Assembly (NCBI GenBank): GCA_029964075.1
Contig: CM057140.1
Location: 13,720,643 to 13,784,642, forward strand
From: Patiria pectinifera
Taxonomy: Eukaryota; Echinodermata; Asteroidea; Valvatida; Asterinidae
DNA length: 64,000 nucleotides
Direction of reading: 5' to 3'
Positions within the stretch are counted from its first letter, which is position 1. Each line of letters opens with the position of its first letter. Under the pieces are notes generated by a model, which was not told the origin of the DNA, searched no databases, and was given only the letters and a program-made list of their open reading frames with translations. This document shows positions 10,503-24,600 of the stretch, piece by piece. Position numbers and translations under genes: made by a program.

Positions 10503-12400
10503 AATCATAGCACCGTTGTCATTCATACAAACCACTGGGCATATAGTAGTGCACTATTGCCCTCATAGCCAGTCAATATATGTGTGACATATCATATTAG
10601 CCTACCCAGCATACCAGCTCAAGTAGCAGCAACACGAAATAGTGAATATATTCCATTTTTTTTTTACCAGATGTCAAATTATATTTGTCTAGTCCTCAGT
10701 TTTAGCAGTACTTCGTAAACTTTTTACAAAATGTAGTTTGTGCTTGAATGAACCAGACAGCCCATGGCATCATATGTGCTTCAGATAGTTCTAAGATGAA
10801 AAAAATTGCAGGGCCCTAAAATTACTTTTTGAATTTCAAAATTAGATTTGTTTTCTTTTTGGCCCACCTGCTTTATTCAAATGAGGCTCTTGTATTCAAA
10901 AATTAATTTACTTTAGCTTGTGCATTGTACATGTATATTAGACCAAGCTTTTGCTTTATGACATTAACTATCGCACTCTACAGAGTGTATCCAAAAAGTC
11001 AGGTGGTCAATCCATAAATATTAAAAATACTAGCACTCTCCTTTTGTAAAACTTATCTATAGAGTCTAAAGGTATAGTAAATACTCTACACAATGGTCTT
11101 GATCCCATCTCATTTGGACACCCCACTCCAGAGATATTAATTATATGAAATGACTTGAATTCCAAGTTGGGCCGCTTGGTATCTAATGAAAGACATTCAC
11201 ATACCAAAAAGGTGACGGCCCAAACAGATTTTGACAGTCTTTACAAGCGTTGACTTAACTTTTAAACAAAAGGTCCAAATCACACAGAACAAAATTCCTG
11301 TCAAGGGTAAAGAAACACTTTATCATCTCATCGTAATGTGTTTTACAAAAAAAAAACACTTTAGTTTCCTCAGAAAAAAAAGTTGTTTGACTACTACATT
11401 TTTTTTGAGACACCTTGTAGTTGGCAAAAGGGTTTAAAAAAACCAGAGTCCTGGGTCAGTTTTTGGTCGGAGCACATAAGCCTGATCAAATTGAAGGAGT
11501 TCCAACTCAGTTACTTAATTTTTTTTAAATAAAACAAACAAAAGACAAACTAGATTTCAAAATATCTTGCAATATAGATGCTTCTGATTCAGTTTATTTT
11601 GAGACAACTAAACGTTTTACAAAAAGTATCATATACAAAAATTGTTGTGCCAAATTGTTTATTCAGATTATTGTCTGCATGATCATGAAGTGTCTATTTT
11701 CATAGTAGCCTATAATTGCCGTTGAATCCTAAGTTAAGTAATAATGAAATATCTCATACAAATTCCTCATACCAAGGACTTGTAGAGGAAAACTTTGCTG
11801 TTGTATTTTAGCTTACCCTTTTGCAACTGAAATCTTGAAATTAAATTGATTATTGTAATTAAGTGATTTTAACTCTTTTTTTTGCAACTGAAATCTTGAA
11901 ATTAAATTAGTTTGAAATATTAATTACTAGAGTATTCAGCTATGCACAAATGTTTTTGTCATTAAATCAATGGTAGGCTGAATTAAAAAAAAAAAACCTA
12001 CTCTTAAGGCTGCATCTTTTACAGTTTGAAATATTTTCATTATATTTTCATAACTTAATTGTTTTTCCAATTAATTCTAAACAAAAAACTCAGATTATAA
12101 TTCCATCATATACTTGATGTTTAGACCAGAAAAAAAATTTTGTTTAATCGTGTTAAGTGATTTGTAAATACAAAAAAAAAAAATATTTTTCTAAATTTTC
12201 ATTTTTTTTTGTTGATTTATGGATCGACCCAGTAATAAGACTAAAGAGTACATTTAATTGATTTAAATCGTCAAGCCTCCATTATTTCATATACCGGTGG
12301 TTGGTTTCTTTTCAAATATTCATATAATTTGCCCGATTTTTTTTCAGTAATGGCACTTTATTTGGTTTTCGAACATTTAGCCGAATTTCACGAGTGCCAA
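10503..12400. other. AT-rich spacer between GST and dynein genes
   Basis: This region holds the GST 3' flank and otherwise long A/T runs. An AATAAA hexamer lies at about 11528-11533, roughly 1 kb past the GST stop; a closer poly(A) signal was not recognised. A direct repeat of TTTTGCAACTGAAATCTTGAAATTAAATT occurs at about 11819-11848 and 11879-11908. No protein-like frame is seen on either strand. Confidence 0.6.
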
Positions 12401-12414
12401 AAATATTGTGCCGA

Positions 12415-12686
12415 AATTCAGTACAGCGGCGCGGCGGCCGCGTGGAGGCGCTGCACAATAATTTTCTGTAATTAATTGCATCCGGGAACTTTGTAGTTCC
12501 TAACGACCACTTCCAAAATGGCGGCCCGCTGTCAACAAATCTTGCGGCTCCGCGAAACTTGACTGCATGTTTACGAAGTAAAATTTGCTTAAAATTAAGT
12601 ACATTTTATCAATTTGTCGGTAGGTTTTGAGAGGACGAATATTTAAGATTCCTAAATTATGCTGCACTGAAAAAAATTGAGCCAAA
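12415..12686 (+). promoter_or_regulatory. GC-rich promoter-like region of the dynein gene, with YY1-like motif
   Basis: Inside an AT-rich spacer, a short GC-rich patch (GGCGCGGCGGCCGCGTGGAGG near 12428) is followed by CCAAAATGGCGGCCCGC at about 12512-12528. CAAAATGGCGGC fits the YY1 core (CAARATGGCGGC), which often sits at or just downstream of transcription starts of TATA-less animal genes. The dynein start codon follows about 160 bp later. The motif is seen; promoter activity is inferred. Confidence 0.5.
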
Positions 12687-15600
12687 ATGGATGAGAGACA
12701 CTGGTGGATCGCCACGAAGATCCAGGAGTCGTTCCACATCGGCGGGTTTCACGACAACCCGACGCTGCTGGAGGATTTCCTCTGCGAGCCCAATACCCTC
12801 GAACTCATCAACCAGTTCTTGGGCACAGGAGGCCCCAACAAGCTCTTCTTCTACTCGGACAGGCCGCAGACGAGCACCCTCTTCCCGAGCGGCCTGCAGA
12901 GCACGAGGCAGCTCCACGTCGTGAGCTCCTTGGCGACTCTGAAAGAGGTGAACATCGAGGACACGACGTGCCTGTATTTTCTCCGCCATCATGTCAACCA
13001 CGACGTGGACCCCGTCCACATGGAGAAGGACATCTTCTGCGGGGAGCTGCGGCACAGTGTGTTGGACAACCTCAACACCCTGCTGTCCGATATCTACCTG
13101 CCGCTGCTGCGAGCGCAGAAAGACTGGGGCGAGTGCAGCGAGGAGAATGTGTCGCAGTGTTTGAATAGTTTGGAGAAGTATGCTGCCGCTCTCTCTGAAA
13201 CAGTGAATGTACCTGCATCAGGAAGACAGCAGGTATTATTTCATTAACTGGTGATATTTATTATATTATGATTATTTAATTAGGCTTCCTGATATTAAAT
13301 AAAACAATCATTCACTTTAAACCCATCCATCTGCATTAAATTGTAACATTTTTAAGTGGTTTTTGAAGGCAGGTTCATTTCATCATGTTAATGGGAGGTT
13401 TGCGGTAGTACCATCATGGTTGACCATGTGAATGATATCTCTTAAGGAGTTGTGTTTTTCTGAAAAGATCCAGTTGGTTTAACTTGAAGTTTCGAACAGA
13501 ATGCTCTGCTCGTCATCAGGAGATTGCCGGACTCTTGCTGGTGAAGGTTCATTTTTCTCGCTGAAATTTCCATTCATGAAAATTAATTAAATTGATTAAA
13601 ATTACACAAAGACTGTTTAATTACTCGCTTGCTAAACAATTTCACCACTAACAAATTATCATTTTTAAATTAAAGCAAAAATGTTGCTAATGTTTTCACT
13701 AACCCCTTCAATTATCACAGAGTCAAAGGCGACAAGTTGCAGTTGATTTGGTGAGGCCAAATAAACATTTACTGATCCATGCATGCCTAGTCATATCTCT
13801 AGTCTTGCCAGCAGAATGCATTGTAAAATTCTGAATTTCTTGTGACTGTGACTGTATGATGTTCAGTAGGCCTAGTTGCCTTGCAAAGTTGCATGCTTGT
13901 TCCTTTCTTGTACTTTTTGTTTTTGTAGTCTGCCATTCTTCTGAAACTTTTCATGGAATTTTATTATAGGATTGGCGAATTCATTGAATTTTGTGCCAGA
14001 CATCACTGTAATTTGCTTATAAAGTCTTCTGGAATGATTGTTGCAACATGATGCTACTTCAGAGGTTGTGTACAAAGTCTATGGAGAGTCAAGACAAGTT
14101 TCTAAGTATTACTTAACAAAATTTGACATGTTTCTCAGTCCAAGATTCATGTCTTGTCATTATTTTTGCTGTGAAGAAAAAAGCAGCATCAGGTTGCAAC
14201 ATTCTTTTCACTCTTCTTGTTCGTGTCTCTATATCTCATATTTTTTTTATCTATTCTGTTCAATGCCCTTTTCTCCAGCTGTACCCCCTGATGTGCCAAT
14301 TTTCAGAAGAGTAGAACTATAGGGTCCCGCTTAATATTCTCTTCATATTTTTTTGAAAGTACAAGAATGTTAGCTTTGGTTCACACATGCTAATACTAGT
14401 CAGCCTTGGAATGTCTGTTACGACCCATCCCCGCCATCAACCTTCCTCTTCCCTCAAAAATCAAAATAGAGTTTTGCCTCACTTCCCCTTTCCATGCGAG
14501 ATTACGTCCAAAACATGCTGTGTGTGAGATGCATGTTGTAAATGTGACTGTGCATGTGTGCAATGCTTGTGGCATTTTTTTATGTCAGTTCTTTCCCTGG
14601 AAATTGTAGTCTTGCAGTAGAATAATCCAGGAGACTATGGAGGAGACCAACAAAACAATACACCACAATTTCGTCTTAAAAATTTGGTGCAAGGATTACA
14701 CCTATGTCAATTTTGTGACGGTTTGGTTTCAGTTCATTTGGATTTGATTTTAAAAAGATTTAGGAGATAAGCCTACATTTACATGCAAGTTGTAAAAATG
14801 CTGTGTTGCAAAATGTATGATGTGAGCTCTTATAAAGTTTAAGAAAACACGTCTGTGTATCAAAACAAGGTGAAATTAATAACTATGTAATTGGAGCCTA
14901 ATGTGTGGAGTTATGTTGACACTAAAGAGGCAATGTTTTCAAATGTTAAGTGTGTCCTGAAGGCTACTTATAAACTATGCGTAAAAAAAAGGGCAAAAAA
15001 GGAAAAAGGAGGGGGAAAAGAAAAAAAATTACCTGTGGACAAATAAGAGATCCTGTCTTTGAAAGCTGTGGTACATTTTACAGGTATTACTCACCATTTT
15101 TGCCCAAGTAATTAAATTAAATGTTTTGATAGCAAAATTATGAATTTATTTTAAGAAAACTGATATTTCTTCTATAATCTTTTCATCCATCAGGTCTTGA
15201 GACGTCCAGATAACATGGTGAGTCAGGAGTTTAGCAAGCACCGGACCACGTCTTATGACCACAGCATCATAACAGAGTATGAGGCCTTGGTGTCGGAATG
15301 GATCTCCACCATCGATAACGCACTGGCCGATGGTGGGGACGAAAGGTCAGTAAACAAATTATCCATCGTTAGTAGTTTGTCTTCATCAGTTGGAATGGAA
15401 GTATGTTTCAGTGTCCTTCGAGGGAAGATTTTATATGCTGCTTCACATACCTTTATAACATGGGCCATTATGACAGTTGTTGGAATACAAATTTGCTAAG
15501 CACGGAAGATATTTGTTTAGCTAAAATGGGTCACCAGCCAAAATGCCATGGGATGCATATTACTTGTGACTGGTCCTCGGCTTATTTTTGCTTCGCAATA

Positions 15601-18600
15601 TTATGTGCTTAGCAGGTTCATTTAATTGGTTCCTTATTGCTTGTGTCCTTGAGCAAGGTATTTTACAGTGATAAACTCACTTCAAGTAGGAGTTGGAAGT
15701 TTCCTGAGAAGTTCAAGGTGTGATTAGCCGTTGATCAAGCTCAATTATTGATGTTGTTTACCATACAATATTGCTTGTTTGCTTGTTTCTTTGTATTTAA
15801 ACGAATATTTTAATGAAATCCTACTGTTCGTTGCAGATTCATGGACCCTACCTCAGGTCCCATGAGCGAGCTAGAGCGATGGCGAAGACGTCAGCGGATG
15901 CTGTCCAACATCATGGAGCAGCTGAAAGGCAAGGAGTGTAAGACGGTCATTGGGGTGCTCATCACATCCAAGTCCAAAGTCCTCAAGAAATGGAAGGCCA
16001 TCGACTCCAGGTATTGCAGAGTTTTACTCAAGTCAGTCTTAAGTCAATCAGAAGTCAATCAGAAATCAGTCACAAGTCAATAACAAGTCAGTCAGAAGTC
16101 ATCACAAGTAAACACAAGTCATCACAATTAAAACATAAGTCAGTCACAACTCGATCACAAGTCAATCACAAGTCATTCATAAGCCAGTCACAAGCCAATA
16201 ACAAGTCAATCACAAGCCAATAACAAGCCAAACAAAAGTCAATCTCAAGTCTTTCACAAGCCAATCATAAGTCAAACACAAATCAATCACAAGCCAATAA
16301 CAAGCCAATAACATGTCGTTCACAATCGAGCCAATAACAGGTCAGTCACACATCGATCAAGGGTCAATTACAAGTCCATCACAAGTTGGCTAAATCACAA
16401 GTCACAACAAGTCAGGATATAAGTTCACAGCTAGAAATAATACTTGCTATGTTTATTTTTACAGTATCACAGATGCAGCTAACGAAACCAAGGACAAAGT
16501 CAAATACTTGGAGGCTCTCCGTCGGCACTTTGAGCATCTCTACCATAGCGCCTCGCCGGCTGACATCATCAACACGGCACTGCCTGGACTGGCCAATAGC
16601 GTCAAGCAGATGGACTCTATATCAAGGTTCTATGCACGAACAGGATATCTAGGGCTGCTGTTCACTAAGGTATGGAGGGCCAAAGAGACAAAACTACCAC
16701 TCGTTATTTATAATATTTTTTAGGATGGTTTGTAAATGACACCCCTCCTTTTAATCACACCCCTTGAACTCCAGATAACCAACCAGCTTGTCAACGCCTG
16801 CAAGGAGTACATCACCGCCGAGACCATCACCCCCTCCCAGGACGACTTACTCTGGCCCAAGTTCTACACGGAGATTGAAGGCAGGGTCCATTCCACTGAT
16901 CAGCAGGGGAGGTCCAGGGCCGGTCGGCGGAAGGGGAAGGACCAGAAGGGGGAACCGGAGAATGACACGCTGTTGGGTCGACTCAAGGCCTGCCTCAAGC
17001 TCCACGTGAGTATAGATCAGCACATTTTCATGTAGCTGTTAAGCAGAAAAAATATTGCTTAGCAAGCATAGCTGGGAACCAGTCATAAGCAGCATACATG
17101 TGATGACATTTTGGCTGGTAACCTGTATAGGCTAAGCAAATATTTTCTGTGCTTAGCAAGTTTCTGTAGTTGAGAAATAGACCTCAAATCTCGAATTCCT
17201 CTTTATTGTTGTCGTCCTTCCAGAACGTGTATCGTGACACAGTGCGCACCCTGCGTGATAACCTCGGTGGGGCACACACCCTGATGCAGTTCCCCTCCAT
17301 CAGTTCCCTGGGAGCCCCTACTTCCAGGGCAAGAGCCCACTCCAGAGGGGCCTTGACACTGATGGGCAAGGCGTCAAAGACACCCTCGGTTGCTGGTAAG
17401 TACCCTGTCAAATTCTCTGTCAAATTCTATGTTAAAATCTCTGTCAATTTCTCCGTCAAATTCTCTGTCAATTTCTCTGTCAAATTCCCTCTCAAATTCT
17501 CTGTCAAATACTCTGTCAAATTCTCCGTCAAATTCTCTGTCAAATACTCTGTCCAATTCTCTGTCAGATACTCTGTCAAATTCTTGGTCAAATTTTCTGT
17601 CAAATTCTCCATCAAATTCACTGTCAAATTCTCCACTTGTTGAAAGTATCAATGGATGATGAAAGTAAGGCAGTGCCAGTTTTAAATAGTTTTGAATTTT
17701 ATATTATCAATCATTGATTGATGTAAATCGTCAAACCTCTGCAGGTGATTCAGAGCACGGCCACGGCGTGCCCTTCACCGACGAAGAATCCATCTTCGGC
17801 CACCTGGAGTCCTTCTGCGCCCGCATCCGTCAGGTCATTGACGCCGTCTACACCCTGGTCCAGTACAGCAAGCTGGGACTGAGCACGGAAGGCCTTCCCC
17901 GACCGCGGAAAGAAGACCTGGTGGTGGATGATGATGCCACTGAGGAGGGGGCGGAGATTGCTGCACTAGGAGGGGGAGGTGCTAATACCTCCGAGCACAG
18001 TAGTAAGTCATTCTGTAATGGAGATCAACCCATCAGCACCTGTAATTACAATGGATTACATTGTAATTAATCCGTAGGGAAACCATGAAACCGTAGATTG
18101 CTCAGAAGGTTTCAGGCAATTTATTCCCACAAAGCACTCTGGTTGAAAAGGGATTCCCGCCTCTAGCAGTAATCTTTTCATTTGTGAATCGATCAAATGT
18201 ATATGTTTCAAAAGTATACAGATTGCCGGTTCAAATTCTACCCAACACAAATTTGATATGTAATTCAAATCATGACCATCTGTAGGTACACCAACCCTGG
18301 AAACACCTATCAAGCCGGTCAGCCCAACCAAGACCCCATACCCCCACGCCCCGGGCATCCTACCCATTGTCGAGGAGGAAGAGAACCTCAATGGGGAGGA
18401 GGAGGAAGGGGCCAAGGAGGGAGGCAAGGAGGAGAAAACTGAGGAGCAGACGGGGAGCGAGGTGCCGTCAAACGCTGATGAGGTTCATGATCTGATCCAC
18501 GGGACCACGGGGATCACTGCTCACAATGCTGCCCTGCTAAGTAAGTTCTGTTATTAGGATATCAGAGACTCATTTCATTGAGAAATCTTCTCAGCACAGA

Positions 18601-21600
18601 AATCTGTTTGCAAATCCAACAAGCACAGGAATATACAAAGCTGGGAATAATTATGCTAATCATGGAAATCTGCTAAGCATGGGAATCTGCAGAGCTTGGA
18701 AGCTGCTGAAGCATGAAAATCTGCTAAGTATGGAATATGCTCAGCTTGAAATCTAACAAGCACAGGAATCTACTAAGCATGGAAATCTGCTTATCATGGA
18801 AATCTGCTAAACATGTTAATCTGCTTAGCATGGTAATCTGCGTAGCATAGAAATCTGCTAAACATTGGAAATCTGCTCAGCATGCAAATCTACTTAGCAT
18901 GGAATCTGCTTAGAACAGAGATCTGTGTTTGGAATCTGCTGAGCATGAAAATTTGCTAAGCATGGAAATCTGCTAATCACCAAAATCTGCTAAGCATGGA
19001 AATCTGCTAAGTTCAGAAATCTGCTTAGTGTAGTATTCAGCTCATTAAGCACATGCATTATTTTCTTAGCAGAAACGGGGCAGCAGGGTACCAACCAAAA
19101 TGACAAGTTTCTCTTACTTCCCATGTTATCTCCAGGGAAGCTCTACAACGCGGATGACGCAGATGACGAAGGCCCCAGCATCTCCTCCATTGTCAAGGAC
19201 CACATCACCACCATGAAGCAACTCCTCTCGGCCCACATCAACACAGCCGTCATGCTGGACGTGGAGGGCAAGGAGAAGGAGCGATTCGGGGAGACTTACG
19301 AGGAATTCCTGAGCACCGTGCAGCAGATTGAGATGTACCTGTGCGCCTACCTGCAGGCGGTGTTCATGCGTAGGATGAAGACGCACGAGGCGTTGGATGT
19401 CATCACTAGGTCAGTCGACTTCAAGTTCCAATTTTATGTTACTTAAACCCTCTTTCTGTCTAAACAGTAACAGGCAGTCAAAAATTCAATCATGTCCACC
19501 TGCCTCGTGTTTATACAGAGGCTAGTCACCAACAGTCAGATCACAATTTTTTTTTGTAAACAATGTGACTAATCATATTCCATCTTACCTATGCTTTTAC
19601 ATACTTAAGTCTCTGAAGCACGGAAAGGCAACAACTTTTCTACACCAAGGCTAGAACAAACTTTCTGCAGTCGTTCAACAACTGACGTTTTGAGTATGTA
19701 AAAGTTCTTTGGAAGCAAGCAACTTACTAAGTTTATCATTCAGAAATAAACTTAATGTCAGTTTTGTTGGTTTTTTTTGTTACCAGGTTCACCCCTGTTG
19801 CTTACCGTCAGGGAATGAAACGATCCATCGCGGAGAAATATGTGGACATCTTCAACTGGTACGAAGCAGATCTGGAAGAAGTCAAGAACATCTACGAGAA
19901 ATATAAGGTAAGCCAGATTCTCAGATTTTGGATGGGTTATTGATCAATGACAACCAAGATTTTAACAGCCAGAATATGGATGTTTTTAAAAATATTGTTC
20001 ACTAATGGCTAATATGCCCTACCTTTCCCCCCACCCCTTTCCCTACCATCAGGAGGACCCACCGATGATCCGCAATGCTCCCCCGGTAGCCGGCGCCATC
20101 TCCTGGTCGCGCCAACTCCTCCAGCGCATCGAGGACCCCATGAAGGTCTTCCGCGACAACCGCGCCGTCACCCACCTGCGCGACTTCTCCCGCATCGTGC
20201 GGTTCTACAACCGCGTGGCCACGGCCGTGGTGACGTTCGAGAGCCTGTGGCTAGCCCAGTGGCGGGCCCACATCGAGAGCGCGAAGGCCGGGCTGAGGGC
20301 GACGTTGCTCATCAACCATCCGGAGACGGGACAGGTGGTCGTCAACGCAGACGAAGGGTAGGTAGACCTTAACTTTTTCTGTCACAACTAGCAATGCACG
20401 GTCAGTGTTACCTTTTTTTTAGGGCAGGCTGCAGTATTAACCAAAATATTTCAAAATATTTCATTGCAGAGTTCTACAGTTGATCCACGAGTGTCGCTGG
20501 TTGAAACGGCTCGGCATCGACATACCGGACTCGGCACAGATGGTTCTTAAGCAGGTACGTCACGTTAGAAGCATGATCCATACCCCATTCCTTACTACTC
20601 ATCTTCACATTGATATGAGGACTCCAGAAAGTTTTAAGTAAGACAACATCTCGAAACTCGGCCAAAGTTTAAGTTGCAGTCAGAGATTATTGTTTCCAAT
20701 TTTAAACTTTGAAATTTTTTAATTTCCAGGAGCAGAGATTCAAGAGCTACTTCAACCACCTGGAGCTCTGTTTGAAGGAGTTCAATGACATTGTTGGGTC
20801 AATCCGTGACCCGGTCCGCAGCCTGTTCAAGCCCCACATCAACAACGTGACGGTCACCTTACAGCCTGGCCTGACCACTCTGGCCTGGAACTCAATGAAC
20901 ATCGATGCGTTCTTACACCAAGTCCACACCGGTAAGTCAGTGTGTTCTGTGCTCTGTAGCGTTATGGGTGTCTGCACAACTTGCTGTGAAAAGTATAAAT
21001 ATGTCAAGGCACTCCAGTACTTATTCTGCATGTGCACAATGGGCCCCTCCTACCTGAAAACCAACTGCGCATTGACCAATTAGATCGCAGCTTTTGGTCA
21101 GGTGACCATGATAGCCCAATCAAACTCAGTCACAAGCATCATGAATATGTACACAAACTAAAGGTGGGCGGGACTTCTAGCCAAATCTGAAACGATCCAA
21201 TTAGGTGAAGACCTCTCATGTGAACATTGTGCGACAACTTTACATTGAACCAGCCAACCGATCCCGTATTCTCGGTGGTCGAGTGGTAAGATGTCTGCAC
21301 TAGAAAGCAGGAGGTCGTGGGTTCGAGTCCCACCCGAGTGATTTTTTCCAACTTTCACTCATGAGGTAACACACTGAGTATACAGTGTTTATACGTCGGT
21401 GAAGGGCAAAACCTAATACTGAACTTTACATGGTGTTGACAATTTAAACAGCCAAGATTCTGACAATAAGAGCTTCAAATTCAGACATAAAAAAATGGTA
21501 ATAAAACTGGCTTGAAAGTTGAGAAATTTGGATAGTTGTCAAGGAACGGATACCGTTTTACATCACTCACCAAACAACTTCTGAAAGTCACGTAGATGTT

Positions 21601-24600
21601 GGCATCGACATGTGTTTCTGTCGTCTTTTTTTCCGCAGCGAATGCCAAACTGAAGCACAAGGTGGACAGCGTCAATTATGTTATCGACACCAAGATTGAT
21701 GCCAAGCTCAAGATAATCAGCGAGCTCTTCCTGTTTGACACGGAAGTAGCCTTCAGCAGGTCATGGGTAAGACACAAACCGCACTTCTTCATTTCAGAAC
21801 AAGCTTGTTTTGTTTTTTAACTCAAATCCCCCAAAACTATTGACAGTTAAAACTTTAATTATTTTCTCTTTGTGGTCTATTTGATGAAATTTGGGATTTC
21901 AAGACCAGTCTGTAGAACACTGGACTCGCAGTCCACAGGTCTCGGGTTCAGGTTCCAACTTCTCTTTTCTTTTCCGTTCTCCTTATGAGTTTACCCAAGC
22001 TAACAATTTTTATGCTTGGTAGCTCAGTTCATAGACTGCTGTACTTGTAGTCCACAGGACCTAGGTTCACATTAAGCCTCCAGAGTTCACCAAGCCTGCA
22101 ATTTTGCTCAGTTTAGTAGAGCACTCTACTTGCAGTCCACACGACCTAGGTTCACACTCTAACTGTTATCAATTTCAGCCTCCGTCGGAGTTCACCCAAG
22201 CCATGCTGGAGAGCGTCAGCGACCGTGGCACCCAGCTCCACGACCTGGCTGTCCAGATCGAGGAAGCCGTCCACGACCTGATCGGCATCCTCCTGGGCCG
22301 GGCCGGTAGCCCCTCCTTCACCCCCCGGCAGAGCCTCAGTGCTAGCTCGCGACGTCACTCGGGAAAGCAGGCGATGAACCTGACACCACGGACTGAGGCA
22401 TCCAGTGGTGACACTGGAGACGACATAATCATCAGCGACATACTGTGTAAGTTTTTCTTCCAAGTAATTTGCCAAAACCACAGTTTTCAATACTTCTAGT
22501 TTCAATGTGGATTTGTGTCCAATTTACCTTCTATTTTAGTTTTCTACGGATGTTTCAAGTTTTTTTGGTTTACGAGCGAAACAGTGATTCAGAAATTCAT
22601 TTCAGCGGAATAACCTATATTTCTTGATTTCTTTGAAATGACAGCAAGCCAGATGGAATACATTGACATGGTGTTTGATACCAGTACGAAATTTTATCCA
22701 AGTAAGGTTTTTGACAACAATTTGGTAGGTTACTTTTCGGATGAATGATCCTATGAGCCTTTAAAAAAGCTTCATCTGTTTGATTTCTCCCCCTTCCAGA
22801 CCACTACTCGGAGTTAGTCTATCAGGCCGTAATGTCCTCTATCTGTCGTACCCTCATCACCCTTGCCGAGGCGGCGGGCTGCGAAGGCATCATTGAAGCC
22901 ATCAGTCGCGAGCTGGCCTCCTCCCCACTACCCCCGGACGGCAGGCTAGACAACCCCGTGACCCCGGCTAAGAGTCACAGCCGGCCAAGCACCGGTATGT
23001 CGGGTATGTCGGGCCGACTCAGCCGGGCCAGCACGGCGATGAGCAGGGCTACGTCCTCAATGTCTTTCCTGTCCGATATGTCCTGGACGTCGGAGAAGAC
23101 GCATGAGATAACATACCTCAGGTCAGTCAAACTTGCTCCATTCTTAAAGTAAAAGCAATCCTATACTGCATTAGCAGGTTTTCATTTCGTGTTTTTGAGT
23201 TTGATAAATAAATTGGCAATGGCAGATATTGACAAAGTAAGCAATAAGATTTTTAGGTAGTTATCACCAAGTGCACCAAAAACCCTGTAGTGTTCAGGAA
23301 AAAAATACACCTGTTTTAGGAGTGGAAGCATAAATTCTTTAAATTTTTATCCAACATAAAAGATAAGTTCTTTTCACATTTTTAAATATTTGTAAAGCTC
23401 TGACAAGTTTGAGAAGATTAGGCCAGAGAATGTCGCATCATTCCAAGAAGAACTTCAATTCTGCATAATTAAAGATTTGAGAATCTCTTGTCAGTATAGT
23501 TTTTACTCATGAAAACAAAAGTAACTATATTTTATCCCAATGTGGCAAACATTTTCAACAAGCAAACATGGACGGTTAAAAAAAATCCAAAACAAAGCCT
23601 CAGTGTTAACCCCTCGTCCATCTCAGGTTTGAAGTAGCGGTCCAGTTCTCCATCCCCAACATCATCATCTCCCCGACCCTGGACGCGGTCAAGACCTCCC
23701 TGGCCCGCATCGCTGAGGTCGTCCTGAACACCGCTGACAAGATCTGCTGGTGGGCAGGAGGGGACATTGGGGAACCTTTCCTGACTGAAGTGGTCCAGGA
23801 ACCGGCCATCGAGAGCACCATGCGGAAACTGGACGGCGTCGTTGAAGGTAAAAAATGCTATTTCTGAAACATCGGTTGTGTCTTCAGCTTTCTCGTCAAG
23901 CTCCATCTTTCTGAATGCTAGGGTGACTTAGGAGCTTTGTTTTACCACTGCTAATTTTGAAATTTTCTGTCACAGGAACTTCTAGTGTAATTTTGAGACA
24001 AAAGGATTCTTCCCATTTGGTTTCAATTTTAAGGGCTTACGAACTACTCTGTGACTGGGGACAGTGTTGAGTACGTAAATGTTACAACCTTTTTTTGGCG
24101 AGTAACCTATTCTCACAAAGGAAGTGTTTCTTTACTCTTAGAAGAGTTATGTGGTTCGCAGTTCCAGGGTATTGATCGCAGATTTCAGCAATGCTTTGAT
24201 TTTTCTGTTACTTGGAAAACCTGGAGCGTTGAGGCTGGTTCATGCCTAATGTGAATGTGAGCGTGCAGCAAATTTGTTGTCATGAAATATTCACTGCTTA
24301 TTTCCCCGAGTTGAAATAATTATTTTAAACTTTGGTGAATGACAGGTTGAGTACTTGTTGTGATGTCACATATTTGCATTTGCTTTGAGTTTGAACTCAT
24401 CTCTTTAACTTCATCGTCAATTTTTTTTCCTTCACAGATCTCCAGCGCGTCATCGACAAACACCTCTTTCACTTCAAGTTTTACGACTTCCTCTGGAAGG
24501 ACGACATGTACGCGGCCTACTACGAGTTCATCGACAACGACCCGGGCACCTTCGCCATCAAGAAAGAAGTCGAGCGGCTCCTGCACATCGAGGAAAAGAT

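Noticed and set aside
16020..16400. CRISPR-like array
   Set aside because: Units are 10-11 bp, contiguous and diverged with no unique spacers, in an animal intron; a minisatellite.
17170..17643. 157-residue frame with SVKF repeats
   Set aside because: It is exon 6 read into a 12-bp minisatellite intron; exon 7 at 17745 restores the dynein frame.
21275..21345. Functional tRNA gene
   Set aside because: T-arm is good, but the anticodon stem-loop does not fit 5+7+5 pairing, and similar broken units recur nearby; called tRNA-derived repeat.
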